A stretch of 64,000 nt of DNA from Bog-756 sp963704615 (GTDB lineage: Bacteria > Actinomycetota > Acidimicrobiia > Acidimicrobiales > RAAP-2), in NCBI GenBank assembly GCA_963704615.1, contig OY969923.1:1488001-1552000 (forward strand), written 5' to 3'. Positions 57,411 to 64,000 of this stretch are shown here, one piece after another. Position 1 is the first letter of the stretch. Each line of letters begins with the position of its first letter. The position numbers and the translations under genes are program-made. The notes beneath the pieces were generated by a model that worked only from the letters and a program-made list of their open reading frames with translations, did not search any database and had not been told where the DNA came from.

Positions 57411-60208
57411 GCCCGTGGATCCTCGGAGACCGAGCTCGCCGCCTCTGGCGTGGGCGCGCCCTCGGTCTCCGGCGCGGGTGTGTTGTCCTCGGTCTCGAGC
57501 GCGAGCGTGTTGTCTGCCTCTGGCGTCAGTGAGCTGGACTGGTCGGCGGGGCGGGCTGCATCGTGAGGCTGCGGCTCGGCGTTCTGTGCGGACTGTTCGG
57601 CCGGGATCCGGATCACCATGGTGCAACCTCCCCCCGGGGTGTCCTCGATGTCGAGCTCGCCGCCGACCGACTCCACGAAACCGCGGGACACGGCCAACCC
57701 CAGACCCACGCCGACCCGGCTTTCGGAGTCACCCAAGCGTTGAAACGGTTGAAAAACCCGGTCGCGGTCCTCGGGCGGGATCCCCGGTCCACGGTCGATG
57801 ACTCGAATGTCCACCCGGCCGGCCACGGATCCGGCTTCGATTCGGAGCCCGCTACCCCCGGCGTGGACCAACGAATTGTCGATCAGGTTGGCCACAGCTC
57901 GTTCAAGCAGGACCGGATCGGTTTCGACGCGGGGCAGCTCGGAGGCGATATCGACGTTGACGTGATCGCCGCGTGGCCCCAGGCTGGCCACGGCCGCCCC
58001 GATGACCTCTTTGACGTCGGTGCTCTGTTTCAGAACGTCCATGGCGCCCGTCTGGAGACGGCTCATGTCCAAGAGGTTCTCCACCAGGCTGTTCAGCCGG
58101 TCGGCCTCGTCGTCGATGGTGTGGAGGAGGACCTGTGTCTCGTCTGGCCCGAAATGGAGCTGCTCCGAGAGGAGGCTCGACGAGGCCGCCTTGATCGAAG
58201 CCAACGGGGTGCGTAAGTCGTGGCTCACCGCCGCCAGCAGGGCCGAGCGTAATTGGTTGGCCCGAGCCAGCGAGTCGGCCTCGGCCGCCTCGGCCTGGAG
58301 CCGATCGCTTTCGAGGACAGTTGCCAGCTGGGCGGCAAAGGCGGACAGGACCTCACGGTCTTCGGCGGTCAGGCCCGGGCCATTCAGGGCCAGGACCTCC
58401 CGGTCGGTCAGCGAGATGACAACCGTGGCCTCGTCCCGAGAGCGAGGAGGCTGGGTGCCTGCCATCGCCACCGTCGACCACCCTTGGGCCGAAGCCGTGG
58501 CCCCTCTGCGTGATCCGGGCGTCGCCTCGTCAGCGGTGGAACGGAGCACGGCGACGCCGTCCAACCGAAAAGCCACCAGCAGCTCGTCGAGTAGAGCCGG
58601 TAGAGGATTTCCCTCCGGTGCGACCATCCGGCCGGCCACCCGGGCCAGCATTCGGGCGTCGGTCCGGGCCTGGATGGCAGAGGCGGTGCGCCGGGCCGAG
58701 AGATCGACCAGCACGCTGACCACGCCCGCCGTCACCAGGAACATGGCCAGGGCGAGGATGTCGCGGGTATCGGCGATGGTGAAGGTGTGGATTGGCGGGG
58801 CGAAGTAGTAGTTGGAGAGAAGGAATCCGGCCAGCGCGGCGAGCGCAGCCGGCCACACCCCGCCGATGGCGGCGACGATGACCACGAGCACGAGGTAGGA
58901 ACTGAGAGCCGAAGCCAGGCTGTCACTGCTCCTGTCGGCCGTCAGTATGAGGGTGAGTAGGGGAAAGCCCACGGCCCCGATGACCAGAGCGGTCACACGA
59001 CGACGAACCGACAGTGGCGAAAGAAGGTTGGGTTGATGGCGGGAGGCTCGTCGCCGCTTCTTCTCGGTCGCGGTGTCACCTCCAGATCCTTCGCCTGTCT
59101 TGGCGTCGCGACCGTCAGGGTCGTGCCCCATTTCTGCCTCGGTGGCGATGACGTGGACATCCAGGGACCCGCCGGCGGCCCGTATGACCGAGTTGATGAC
59201 CGAGCCGCGGAGGTACTCGTTCAGCCGGCTCCGGTGGGTCGCTCCCATCACCAGCTGGGTGGCGTTCTCCGCGCTGGCCACTTGTACCAGGGCAGGTGCG
59301 ACGTCTGAGCCGACCACCTCGACGTAGCGTCCACCCAGGTCGTCAAGCAATGCCCGGTTGGCGACAAGCCCATGGGAGCCGGCGCCGGTCAGGCTGTCGT
59401 CGGTGCGGACGTGCACACCCACCAACTCGGCCTTGGTCCGCATGGCCATGCGAGCGGCGCGCCGGATGAGTACGGCGCTCCCGCGCGACCCGGTGAGCGA
59501 GACCACTACCCGCTCCTTGGTCTCCCACGGTCCGGCGATGTTATGGCGTTCGCGGTAGTCGGTGAGCTCCTCGTCGACCCGGTCGGCCACCCACAGCAAG
59601 GCCAGTTCCCGCAGGGCGGTGAGGTTCCCCACCCGGAAGTAGTTGGCCATGGCCGCGTCGATGCGCTCCGGGGGATAGATGTTGCCGTGGGCCAACCTCC
59701 GGCGCAGCGCCTCAGGAGCCATGTCGACCAGCTCGATCTGGTCGGCGCCCCGCACCACGGGGTCCGGCACCGTCTCCCGCTGTGCCACCCCGGTGATCCG
59801 CTCCACCACGTCATTGAGCGACTCGAGGTGCTGCAGGTTGACTGTGGAGATGACGTTGATGCCGGCGTCGAGGAGATCCTCGACGTCTTGCCAGCGCTTG
59901 GGGTGCTTCGACCCGGGAACGTTGGAGTGGGCCAGTTCGTCCACCAAAACCAGGTCCGGATGGCGGGCCAGCAGTCCCGCTGTGTCCATCTCCTCGAAGG
60001 TCTGGCCGCGGTACTCGGCGACGCGCCGCGGGAAGATCTCCAGGTCGCGGATCTGAGCGTCGGTCTGGGGCCGGCCGTGCTCCTGGACCCATCCGATCAC
60101 GACGTCGGTGCCCCGCTCCTTCCTCCGCCAGCCCTCGTTGAGCATGGCGTAGGTCTTGCCGACGCCCGGGGCAGCGCCCAGATAGAGCCGTAGCTTTCCC
60201 CGTGCCAT
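57407..60208 (-). CDS. kdpD: KdpD osmosensitive potassium-sensor histidine kinase
   Basis: A 933-residue membrane kinase. The N-terminal KdpD domain has Walker A GAAPGVGKT at residues 11-19 and LVLVDELAHSNVPGSKHPKRWQDVEDLLDAGI. A universal-stress-like domain follows (VVVSLTGSRGSAVLIRRAARMA..LVMGATHRSR), then four membrane helices (about 400-500), a GAF-like part, the H-box SHDLRTPLASIKAASSS, N-box NLIDNSLVHAG and G-boxes DRGPGIPPEDRDRVFQPF, GLGLAVSRGFVES. The C-terminus carries an unusual tail of threonine/proline/glutamate repeats (TLALETEDNTPAPETEGAP). Full length for KdpD. Confidence 0.95.
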   Translation of the reverse strand: MARGKLRLYLGAAPGVGKTYAMLNEGWRRKERGTDVVIGWVQEHGRPQTDAQIRDLEIFPRRVAEYRGQTFEEMDTAGLLARHPDLVLVDELAHSNVPGSKHPKRWQDVEDLLDAGINVISTVNLQHLESLNDVVERITGVAQRETVPDPVVRGADQIELVDMAPEALRRRLAHGNIYPPERIDAAMANYFRVGNLTALRELALLWVADRVDEELTDYRERHNIAGPWETKERVVVSLTGSRGSAVLIRRAARMAMRTKAELVGVHVRTDDSLTGAGSHGLVANRALLDDLGGRYVEVVGSDVAPALVQVASAENATQLVMGATHRSRLNEYLRGSVINSVIRAAGGSLDVHVIATEAEMGHDPDGRDAKTGEGSGGDTATEKKRRRASRHQPNLLSPLSVRRRVTALVIGAVGFPLLTLILTADRSSDSLASALSSYLVLVVIVAAIGGVWPAALAALAGFLLSNYYFAPPIHTFTIADTRDILALAMFLVTAGVVSVLVDLSARRTASAIQARTDARMLARVAGRMVAPEGNPLPALLDELLVAFRLDGVAVLRSTADEATPGSRRGATASAQGWSTVAMAGTQPPRSRDEATVVISLTDREVLALNGPGLTAEDREVLSAFAAQLATVLESDRLQAEAAEADSLARANQLRSALLAAVSHDLRTPLASIKAASSSLLSEQLHFGPDETQVLLHTIDDEADRLNSLVENLLDMSRLQTGAMDVLKQSTDVKEVIGAAVASLGPRGDHVNVDIASELPRVETDPVLLERAVANLIDNSLVHAGGSGLRIEAGSVAGRVDIRVIDRGPGIPPEDRDRVFQPFQRLGDSESRVGVGLGLAVSRGFVESVGGELDIEDTPGGGCTMVIRIPAEQSAQNAEPQPHDAARPADQSSSLTPEADNTLALETEDNTPAPETEGAPTPEAASSVSEDPRA

Positions 60209-60903
60209 CAGGGGGCAACCACCGGAGCCGGACTGAGGCTGTACCCGACCCCTGGAGCGGTGCGGATCAGCGTGCCTGAGCCGTCATCGAGCTTCTGTCG
60301 GAGCCGGTGCACGTAGGCGTGGAGGTACTGTGCCTCCCTCCCGTAACCGGTTCCCCACACCGCCGAGAGGATCATCTGGTGGGTGCACGTCCTTCCCGCG
60401 TGACGGGCCAGGAAGGACAGGACTTCGAACTCCCTGGCCGTGAGGTCGACCAACGAGCCCCGTATATGGGTCTCGTGGTGGACCAGGTCCAGGTCGAGCG
60501 AGCCAATGGTGATGGTCGCGGGCTCCGAGCCCTCGGGCTCGGAGCTCCGATGGCGAAGGGCGGTGCGGATCCGGGCTTCCAGCTCGGCCATGCCGAAGGG
60601 CTTGGTGACGTAGTCGTCAGCGCCCCCATCAAGGGCCGCCACCTTGCGATCCTCGGTGCCGCTGGCCGACAGGATGATGATCGGCACCTCGCTCCATTGC
60701 CGGATCCTCCTGCACACCGCCTGCCCGTCGATGTCGGGGAGACCGAGGTCGAGAATGACGATGTCCGGCGAGCTGAGTGCGGTCTGTGAGATGCCCTGTT
60801 CGCCGTTGATGGAGGTGATGACTTGATGACCGCCGGCTTGCAACCCGAGACGGAGGGCGCGGATGAGGGACGGATCGTCATCGATGATGAGTACCTTTGC
60901 CAT
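60208..60903 (-). CDS. Second OmpR/KdpE-family response regulator
   Basis: A 231-residue regulator. KVLIIDDDPSLIRALRLGLQ, phospho-Asp in DIVILDLGLPDIDG, YVTKPFGMAELEARIRTAL, and output domain LTAREFEVLSFLARHAGRTCTHQMILSAVWG. It resembles KdpE and stops at the A of the KdpD start codon (TGATG). It is the partner of the 60913 kinase by position. Confidence 0.92.
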   Translation of the reverse strand: MAKVLIIDDDPSLIRALRLGLQAGGHQVITSINGEQGISQTALSSPDIVILDLGLPDIDGQAVCRRIRQWSEVPIIILSASGTEDRKVAALDGGADDYVTKPFGMAELEARIRTALRHRSSEPEGSEPATITIGSLDLDLVHHETHIRGSLVDLTAREFEVLSFLARHAGRTCTHQMILSAVWGTGYGREAQYLHAYVHRLRQKLDDGSGTLIRTAPGVGYSLSPAPVVAP

Positions 60904-60912
60904 TGTCGCGCC

Positions 60913-62427
60913 TTACCGATCTGCACCGATCGGAACGGCGAGGGGAAGAGTGAAGACGAAGCGTGCCCCGCCGTCGGGGACGGCCTCGACCCAGATGTGC
61001 TCCCCGTGTGCCTCGACGAACGTCTTGGCGATGGCCAAACCGAGCCCGGCTCTGCCCCCGGTGTCGAACCGAACGAAGCGGTTGAACACGGCTTCCTGCT
61101 CGTGGGCGGGCACACCTGGCCCCCGATCGGTGACCGAGACGGCGACTCGTCCGTCACAAACCTCAGCGGCCACCGTGATCACACTGCCCGGCGGAGCGTG
61201 GCGATTGGCATTATCCAGCAGGTTAGCGAGTACCTGTCCGACCAGAAGCTGATCGGCCTCGACCGCGGGCACGGAACCCGGTATGTCGACTTCGACGGGG
61301 CGTTCTCCGAGAGCCGACTGGAGAGCGGTGACAGATCCTTTCACTACGTCCTTGAGGGATGTGGGTTCGCGCCTGACCTCGAGGACACCGGCGTCCACCC
61401 GCGTCATGTCCAGCAGGCTGGTCACCAGTCGGGTCAGCCGATCGGTCTCCGTGTCGATCAGGCCGTACAACTCCTGGGCATCTGCGTCGGAGACCAGCAA
61501 GGAAGGGTCCATAAGGGTGGAGGAGGCGACCTTCATGGTGGCCAGCGGGGTCCTCAGGTCGTGGCTGACCGCGCCCACCAGAGCGTGCCGCAAACGGTCC
61601 ACCTCCTCTAACAGTTCCGAGCGCAGGGCCTGCTCCCGCAGTTGGGCCCGCTCCAGCGCCAGAGCGGCGTGGTTGGCGAATGTGCGGAGGAGCGCCCGGT
61701 CGGCCTCCGAGTCCGGCACCCCCCGCATGGCCAGGATGCCGACCGGGCGTCCCGCGGTCGTGAGGGCCACGGCACGCATCTCGTCGGCTCCTCCCGGCGC
61801 GGTGCCCAGGCCCACCGGCTGGCCGGAGCGAGGGTCGAGCTGTCCGAGCTCACTCGGCGACAGCTGTTCCCCGGCCGAGGCGGCGATGACCAGGCGTTCC
61901 TCGTCGGGTACGAGCAGGGTGACACCGGCCACATCGAAGACGGTGGCGACCGCCCACACGATGGTCTTGAGCAGGTCTTCGACGGAGCGGTCCTCGACCA
62001 GGAGCTCGGACAGCTCGAAGAGCCGGCGGGTCTCGGTCGCCCTGCGCAGGGCCTCGGATCGGGCAGATTCGAGATTGGACACCACCTTGGCCACCAACAG
62101 CATGACGACGGCGTACACGCCGAGCGCCACCCAGTTCTGGGGCCGCCCCACGGCCAGACGCCCGTAGGGCGGAACGAACACCAGGTCGTAGGCGACGAAT
62201 CCGGCCACCACACTGGCGACACCGGCGGCAAAACCGCCGATGATCACACCGGCCACCACAGGGATGACGAACGCCAGGGCGGCGGTGGCGATGCTCAGAT
62301 GAGGCCGGAAGGGAGCCAAGGCGCCGGCCAGGGCCACGGCCAGGCCCATCCCCGCTGCTGCGCCGATCACGCCTTTTCGCACCTCTCCATTGTTGTACCA
62401 ATCGAGCGGCAGGGATCGAGGCAGCAC
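60913..62427 (-). CDS. KdpD-like histidine kinase without the KdpD N-terminal domain
   Basis: A 504-residue kinase. N-terminal helices are grouped as in the C-terminal membrane part of KdpD (about 20-110). A GAF-like domain (VFDVAGVTLLVPDEERLVIAASAG) follows, then H-box SHDLRTPLATMKVASS, NLLDNANRHAPPG, DRGPGVPAHEQEAVFNRF and GLGLAIAKTFVEAHG. It lacks the ATP-binding Walker/USP half of full KdpD. First gene of the four-gene regulator operon that runs away from kdpFA. It could sense a different signal and cross-talk with the same transporter. Confidence 0.9.
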   Translation of the reverse strand: MLPRSLPLDWYNNGEVRKGVIGAAAGMGLAVALAGALAPFRPHLSIATAALAFVIPVVAGVIIGGFAAGVASVVAGFVAYDLVFVPPYGRLAVGRPQNWVALGVYAVVMLLVAKVVSNLESARSEALRRATETRRLFELSELLVEDRSVEDLLKTIVWAVATVFDVAGVTLLVPDEERLVIAASAGEQLSPSELGQLDPRSGQPVGLGTAPGGADEMRAVALTTAGRPVGILAMRGVPDSEADRALLRTFANHAALALERAQLREQALRSELLEEVDRLRHALVGAVSHDLRTPLATMKVASSTLMDPSLLVSDADAQELYGLIDTETDRLTRLVTSLLDMTRVDAGVLEVRREPTSLKDVVKGSVTALQSALGERPVEVDIPGSVPAVEADQLLVGQVLANLLDNANRHAPPGSVITVAAEVCDGRVAVSVTDRGPGVPAHEQEAVFNRFVRFDTGGRAGLGLAIAKTFVEAHGEHIWVEAVPDGGARFVFTLPLAVPIGADR

Positions 62428-62502
62428 GGCTGTTGAGGATTTATTCAGAGTCTGCGCTGCTAATTAAGAAACTGTTAAGAGCGATCGGCGGATACTCGCT
62501 GC
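62428..62502. promoter_or_regulatory. Divergent kdp control region
   Basis: The 75 bp between the kinase and the first kdp peptide is strongly AT-rich against its surroundings (TTTATTCAGAG, CTAATTAAGAAACTGTTAAG). That is typical for KdpE-binding and promoter DNA. A -35/-10 pair cannot be fixed with confidence. Confidence 0.5.
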
Positions 62503-62586
62503 ATGGCAGATTTCCTCGCAGTACTCGGCATCATCGGATTCGTCGTGGTGATGCTCGGCCTCATCTGGGCTCTGGACCGGGTATGA
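62503..62586 (+). CDS. 27-residue membrane peptide before kdpF
   Basis: ATG GCA GAT..: MADFLAVLGIIGFVVVMLGL, then IWALDRV, a single hydrophobic helix with charged ends. Its stop overlaps the ATG of kdpF by 4 nt (ATGA). Coupling to kdpF and composition suggest a second KdpF-like small subunit. No ribosome site is obvious. Confidence 0.65.
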   Translation: MADFLAVLGIIGFVVVMLGLIWALDRV

Positions 62587-62672
62587 CCTGGACCCAAGGC
62601 GTCCTGCTCGGTGTGGCCATTTTGATGTTCATCTACCTGGGCTATGCCATGTTCAAGCCCGAGAAGTTCTAG
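62583..62672 (+). CDS. kdpF: KdpF small subunit of K+-transporting ATPase
   Basis: A 29-residue single-helix peptide, MTWTQGVLLGVAILMFIYLG followed by YAMFKPEKF. Size, end sequence (Y..F.P E.F) and position directly before kdpA match KdpF, which stabilises the KdpFABC complex. Its stop TAG abuts the kdpA ATG. Confidence 0.88.
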   Translation: MTWTQGVLLGVAILMFIYLGYAMFKPEKF

Positions 62673-64000
62673 ATGGGCTTCGCCTGGACGATCATCATCC
62701 TGGTTGTCGCCCTCGGGATCACGTGGCGATACCTAGGCTCCTACATGGCCGCCGTCTTCGACGGCCGGGTGCACTTCCTGGGCTGGGCCGAGCGGCCGGT
62801 CTACCGGGCGCTCGGGACCGGTCCCGAGCAAGAGCAGAACTGGAAGCGCTACGCCGCCTCGATGGTGATCTTCTCGGCGGTGGCCATGGGGGTCACCTAT
62901 CTGCTCCTGCGGATCCAGGGGTCGCTGCCGCTCAACCCGCAGCACTTCGACGCGCCAGGACAGGCCCTCAGCTTCAACACCGCCGCCTCTTTCATGACCA
63001 ACACCAACTGGCAGAACTACGGCGGCGAGACCACCATGTCGTACTTCAGCCAGATCGGTGCTCTGACCTTCGAACAGTTCGTGAGCCCGGCCATCGGTAT
63101 CGCCGTCGCCATCGGCATGGTACGGGGTTTCTCCCGACGCAACTCGCCGACCATCGGGAACTTCTGGGTCGACATCACCCGGGCCCTGCTCTACATCTTC
63201 TTCCCGATCGCCTTCGTGTTCGGGCTCATCATCGTGGGCCAAGGCGCAGTCCAGACGCTGGCCGGCACCATCAGCATCCACGACGCCATCAACGGAGTGA
63301 CTCAGACCATCGCGCGCGGCCCGATCGGCTCCATGCAGTCGATCATGCAGCTGGGCAACAACGGGGGCGGTTTCCTCAACGCCAACCAGGCCACGCCCTT
63401 CGAGAGCCCGACCGGCTTCACCAGCTGGCTGGACATGTACCTGCTGCTGGCCGTTCCCTTTGCCCTCACCTACACCTTCGGAAAGATGGTGGGGAGCATC
63501 CGGCACGGTGCCGCCCTTCTGGCTGCCATGGTGATCATCTTCGGTGTATGGGTGGGGTACACCAGCTACGCCGAGCACGGGCAGAATCCCGCAGTAGCTG
63601 CCGCCGGGGTGCACTCGACGGTCGGGAACACCGAGGGCAAGGAGGTGCGATTCGGCGATACCACCAGCGCCTTGTTCGGTGTGGCATCGACCAACACCTC
63701 GACTGGTTCGGCCTCCTCCTCGTACGACCAGTTCACCCCCATCGGCGGTCTGGGATTGATGAGCGGCATGATGCTCGGCGAGGTGACACCGGGAGGCACC
63801 GGCAGCGGCCTGTACACGATCCTCATCTACGCCATCATCGCCGTGTTCATCGGGGGCCTGATGATCGGGCGAACGCCGGAGTACCTGGGGAAGAAGATCC
63901 AGGCCAAGGAGGTCAAACTTGCCGGCCTCGGGGCCCTGGTCATGCCCATCATCGTCCTCATCCTCACCGCCATCGCCGTGTCGATCCACGCCGGGCGGGC
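62673..64000 (+). CDS. kdpA: KdpA, K+-transporting ATPase subunit A (3' cut by window end)
   Basis: ATG 62673 opens a frame that continues without stop to the window end: 442 of about 560 residues. Selectivity-filter signatures are clear: TNTNWQNYGGETTMSY, LGNNGGGFLNANQATPFESP, and GGTGSGLYTILIYAIIAVFIGGLMIGRTPEYLGKKI. It is the channel-like subunit that binds and admits K+ in the high-affinity P-type ATPase. kdpB and kdpC would be expected downstream. Confidence 0.95.
   Translation, partial: MGFAWTIIILVVALGITWRYLGSYMAAVFDGRVHFLGWAERPVYRALGTGPEQEQNWKRYAASMVIFSAVAMGVTYLLLRIQGSLPLNPQHFDAPGQALSFNTAASFMTNTNWQNYGGETTMSYFSQIGALTFEQFVSPAIGIAVAIGMVRGFSRRNSPTIGNFWVDITRALLYIFFPIAFVFGLIIVGQGAVQTLAGTISIHDAINGVTQTIARGPIGSMQSIMQLGNNGGGFLNANQATPFESPTGFTSWLDMYLLLAVPFALTYTFGKMVGSIRHGAALLAAMVIIFGVWVGYTSYAEHGQNPAVAAAGVHSTVGNTEGKEVRFGDTTSALFGVASTNTSTGSASSSYDQFTPIGGLGLMSGMMLGEVTPGGTGSGLYTILIYAIIAVFIGGLMIGRTPEYLGKKIQAKEVKLAGLGALVMPIIVLILTAIAVSIHAGR

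Overview
The window is high-GC DNA from an actinobacterium-like organism. I infer this from GTG starts with 4-nt ATGA/GTGA overlaps, a KstR-type steroid operator, an F420/PPOX-type protein, a DUF58/TgpA/MoxR operon, an encapsulin and GWW..DGKWY/DUF2510-type proteins. A member of the Acidimicrobiia is plausible but I cannot prove it.

1-11.7 kb: an accessory island of lower GC. It carries a large serine integrase, a ParB-domain DNA methyltransferase broken by a one-base frameshift, a secreted beta-helix protein, a resolvase-type serine recombinase directly behind a perfect 28-bp crossover-like palindrome, and a series of small membrane, lipoprotein and zinc-ribbon proteins. It abuts an acyl-CoA synthetase gene that has lost its 3' third, so the island appears to have integrated into that gene.

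11.7-31.7 kb: chromosomal housekeeping and metabolism. There is an ETHE1-like hydrolase and a ferredoxin reductase, then the MoxR-DUF58-transglutaminase operon, then the operon GlpD, FAD oxidase, FGGY kinase. A peroxide/iron-stress locus follows: a Fur-family regulator with a double operator, rubrerythrin and a DUF3501 protein, and opposite them an encapsulin co-translated with a heme-barrel (nitrobindin-like) protein. That protein ends in a recognisable encapsulin cargo-loading peptide, and it is the most interesting system in the window. An SSB, MsrB, an acyl-CoA dehydrogenase and an SDR follow.

31.7-35.7 kb: a complete 3,985-bp transposon-like element. It has 15-bp perfect terminal inverted repeats, a 9-bp target duplication and iterated TGCACC motifs at both ends. 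It carries a SWIM-finger DDE transposase, a tRNA-like gene, a 47-residue zinc-ribbon protein, a wHTH-like protein and three small membrane or disordered proteins. It sits between the Shine-Dalgarno sequence and the start codon of a fadD gene.

35.7-54.3 kb: a lipid/steroid-type catabolic cluster. It contains three more acyl-CoA synthetases, an MDR dehydrogenase, an SDR, a P450 with its ferredoxin, a thiolase (frameshifted), an acyl-CoA dehydrogenase pair, a thiolase-like protein and an HSL-type esterase. An exact match to the KstR consensus TnnAACnnGTTnnA lies in the divergent thiolase/acyl-CoA dehydrogenase promoter.

54.3-64 kb: an F420/PPOX protein, a DsbA/FrnE protein, a methyltransferase-uracil-DNA-glycosylase fusion, then a potassium locus. 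Two KdpDE-like two-component systems are in one minus-strand operon. Divergently transcribed are a 27-residue membrane peptide, kdpF and kdpA, which runs off the end of the window.
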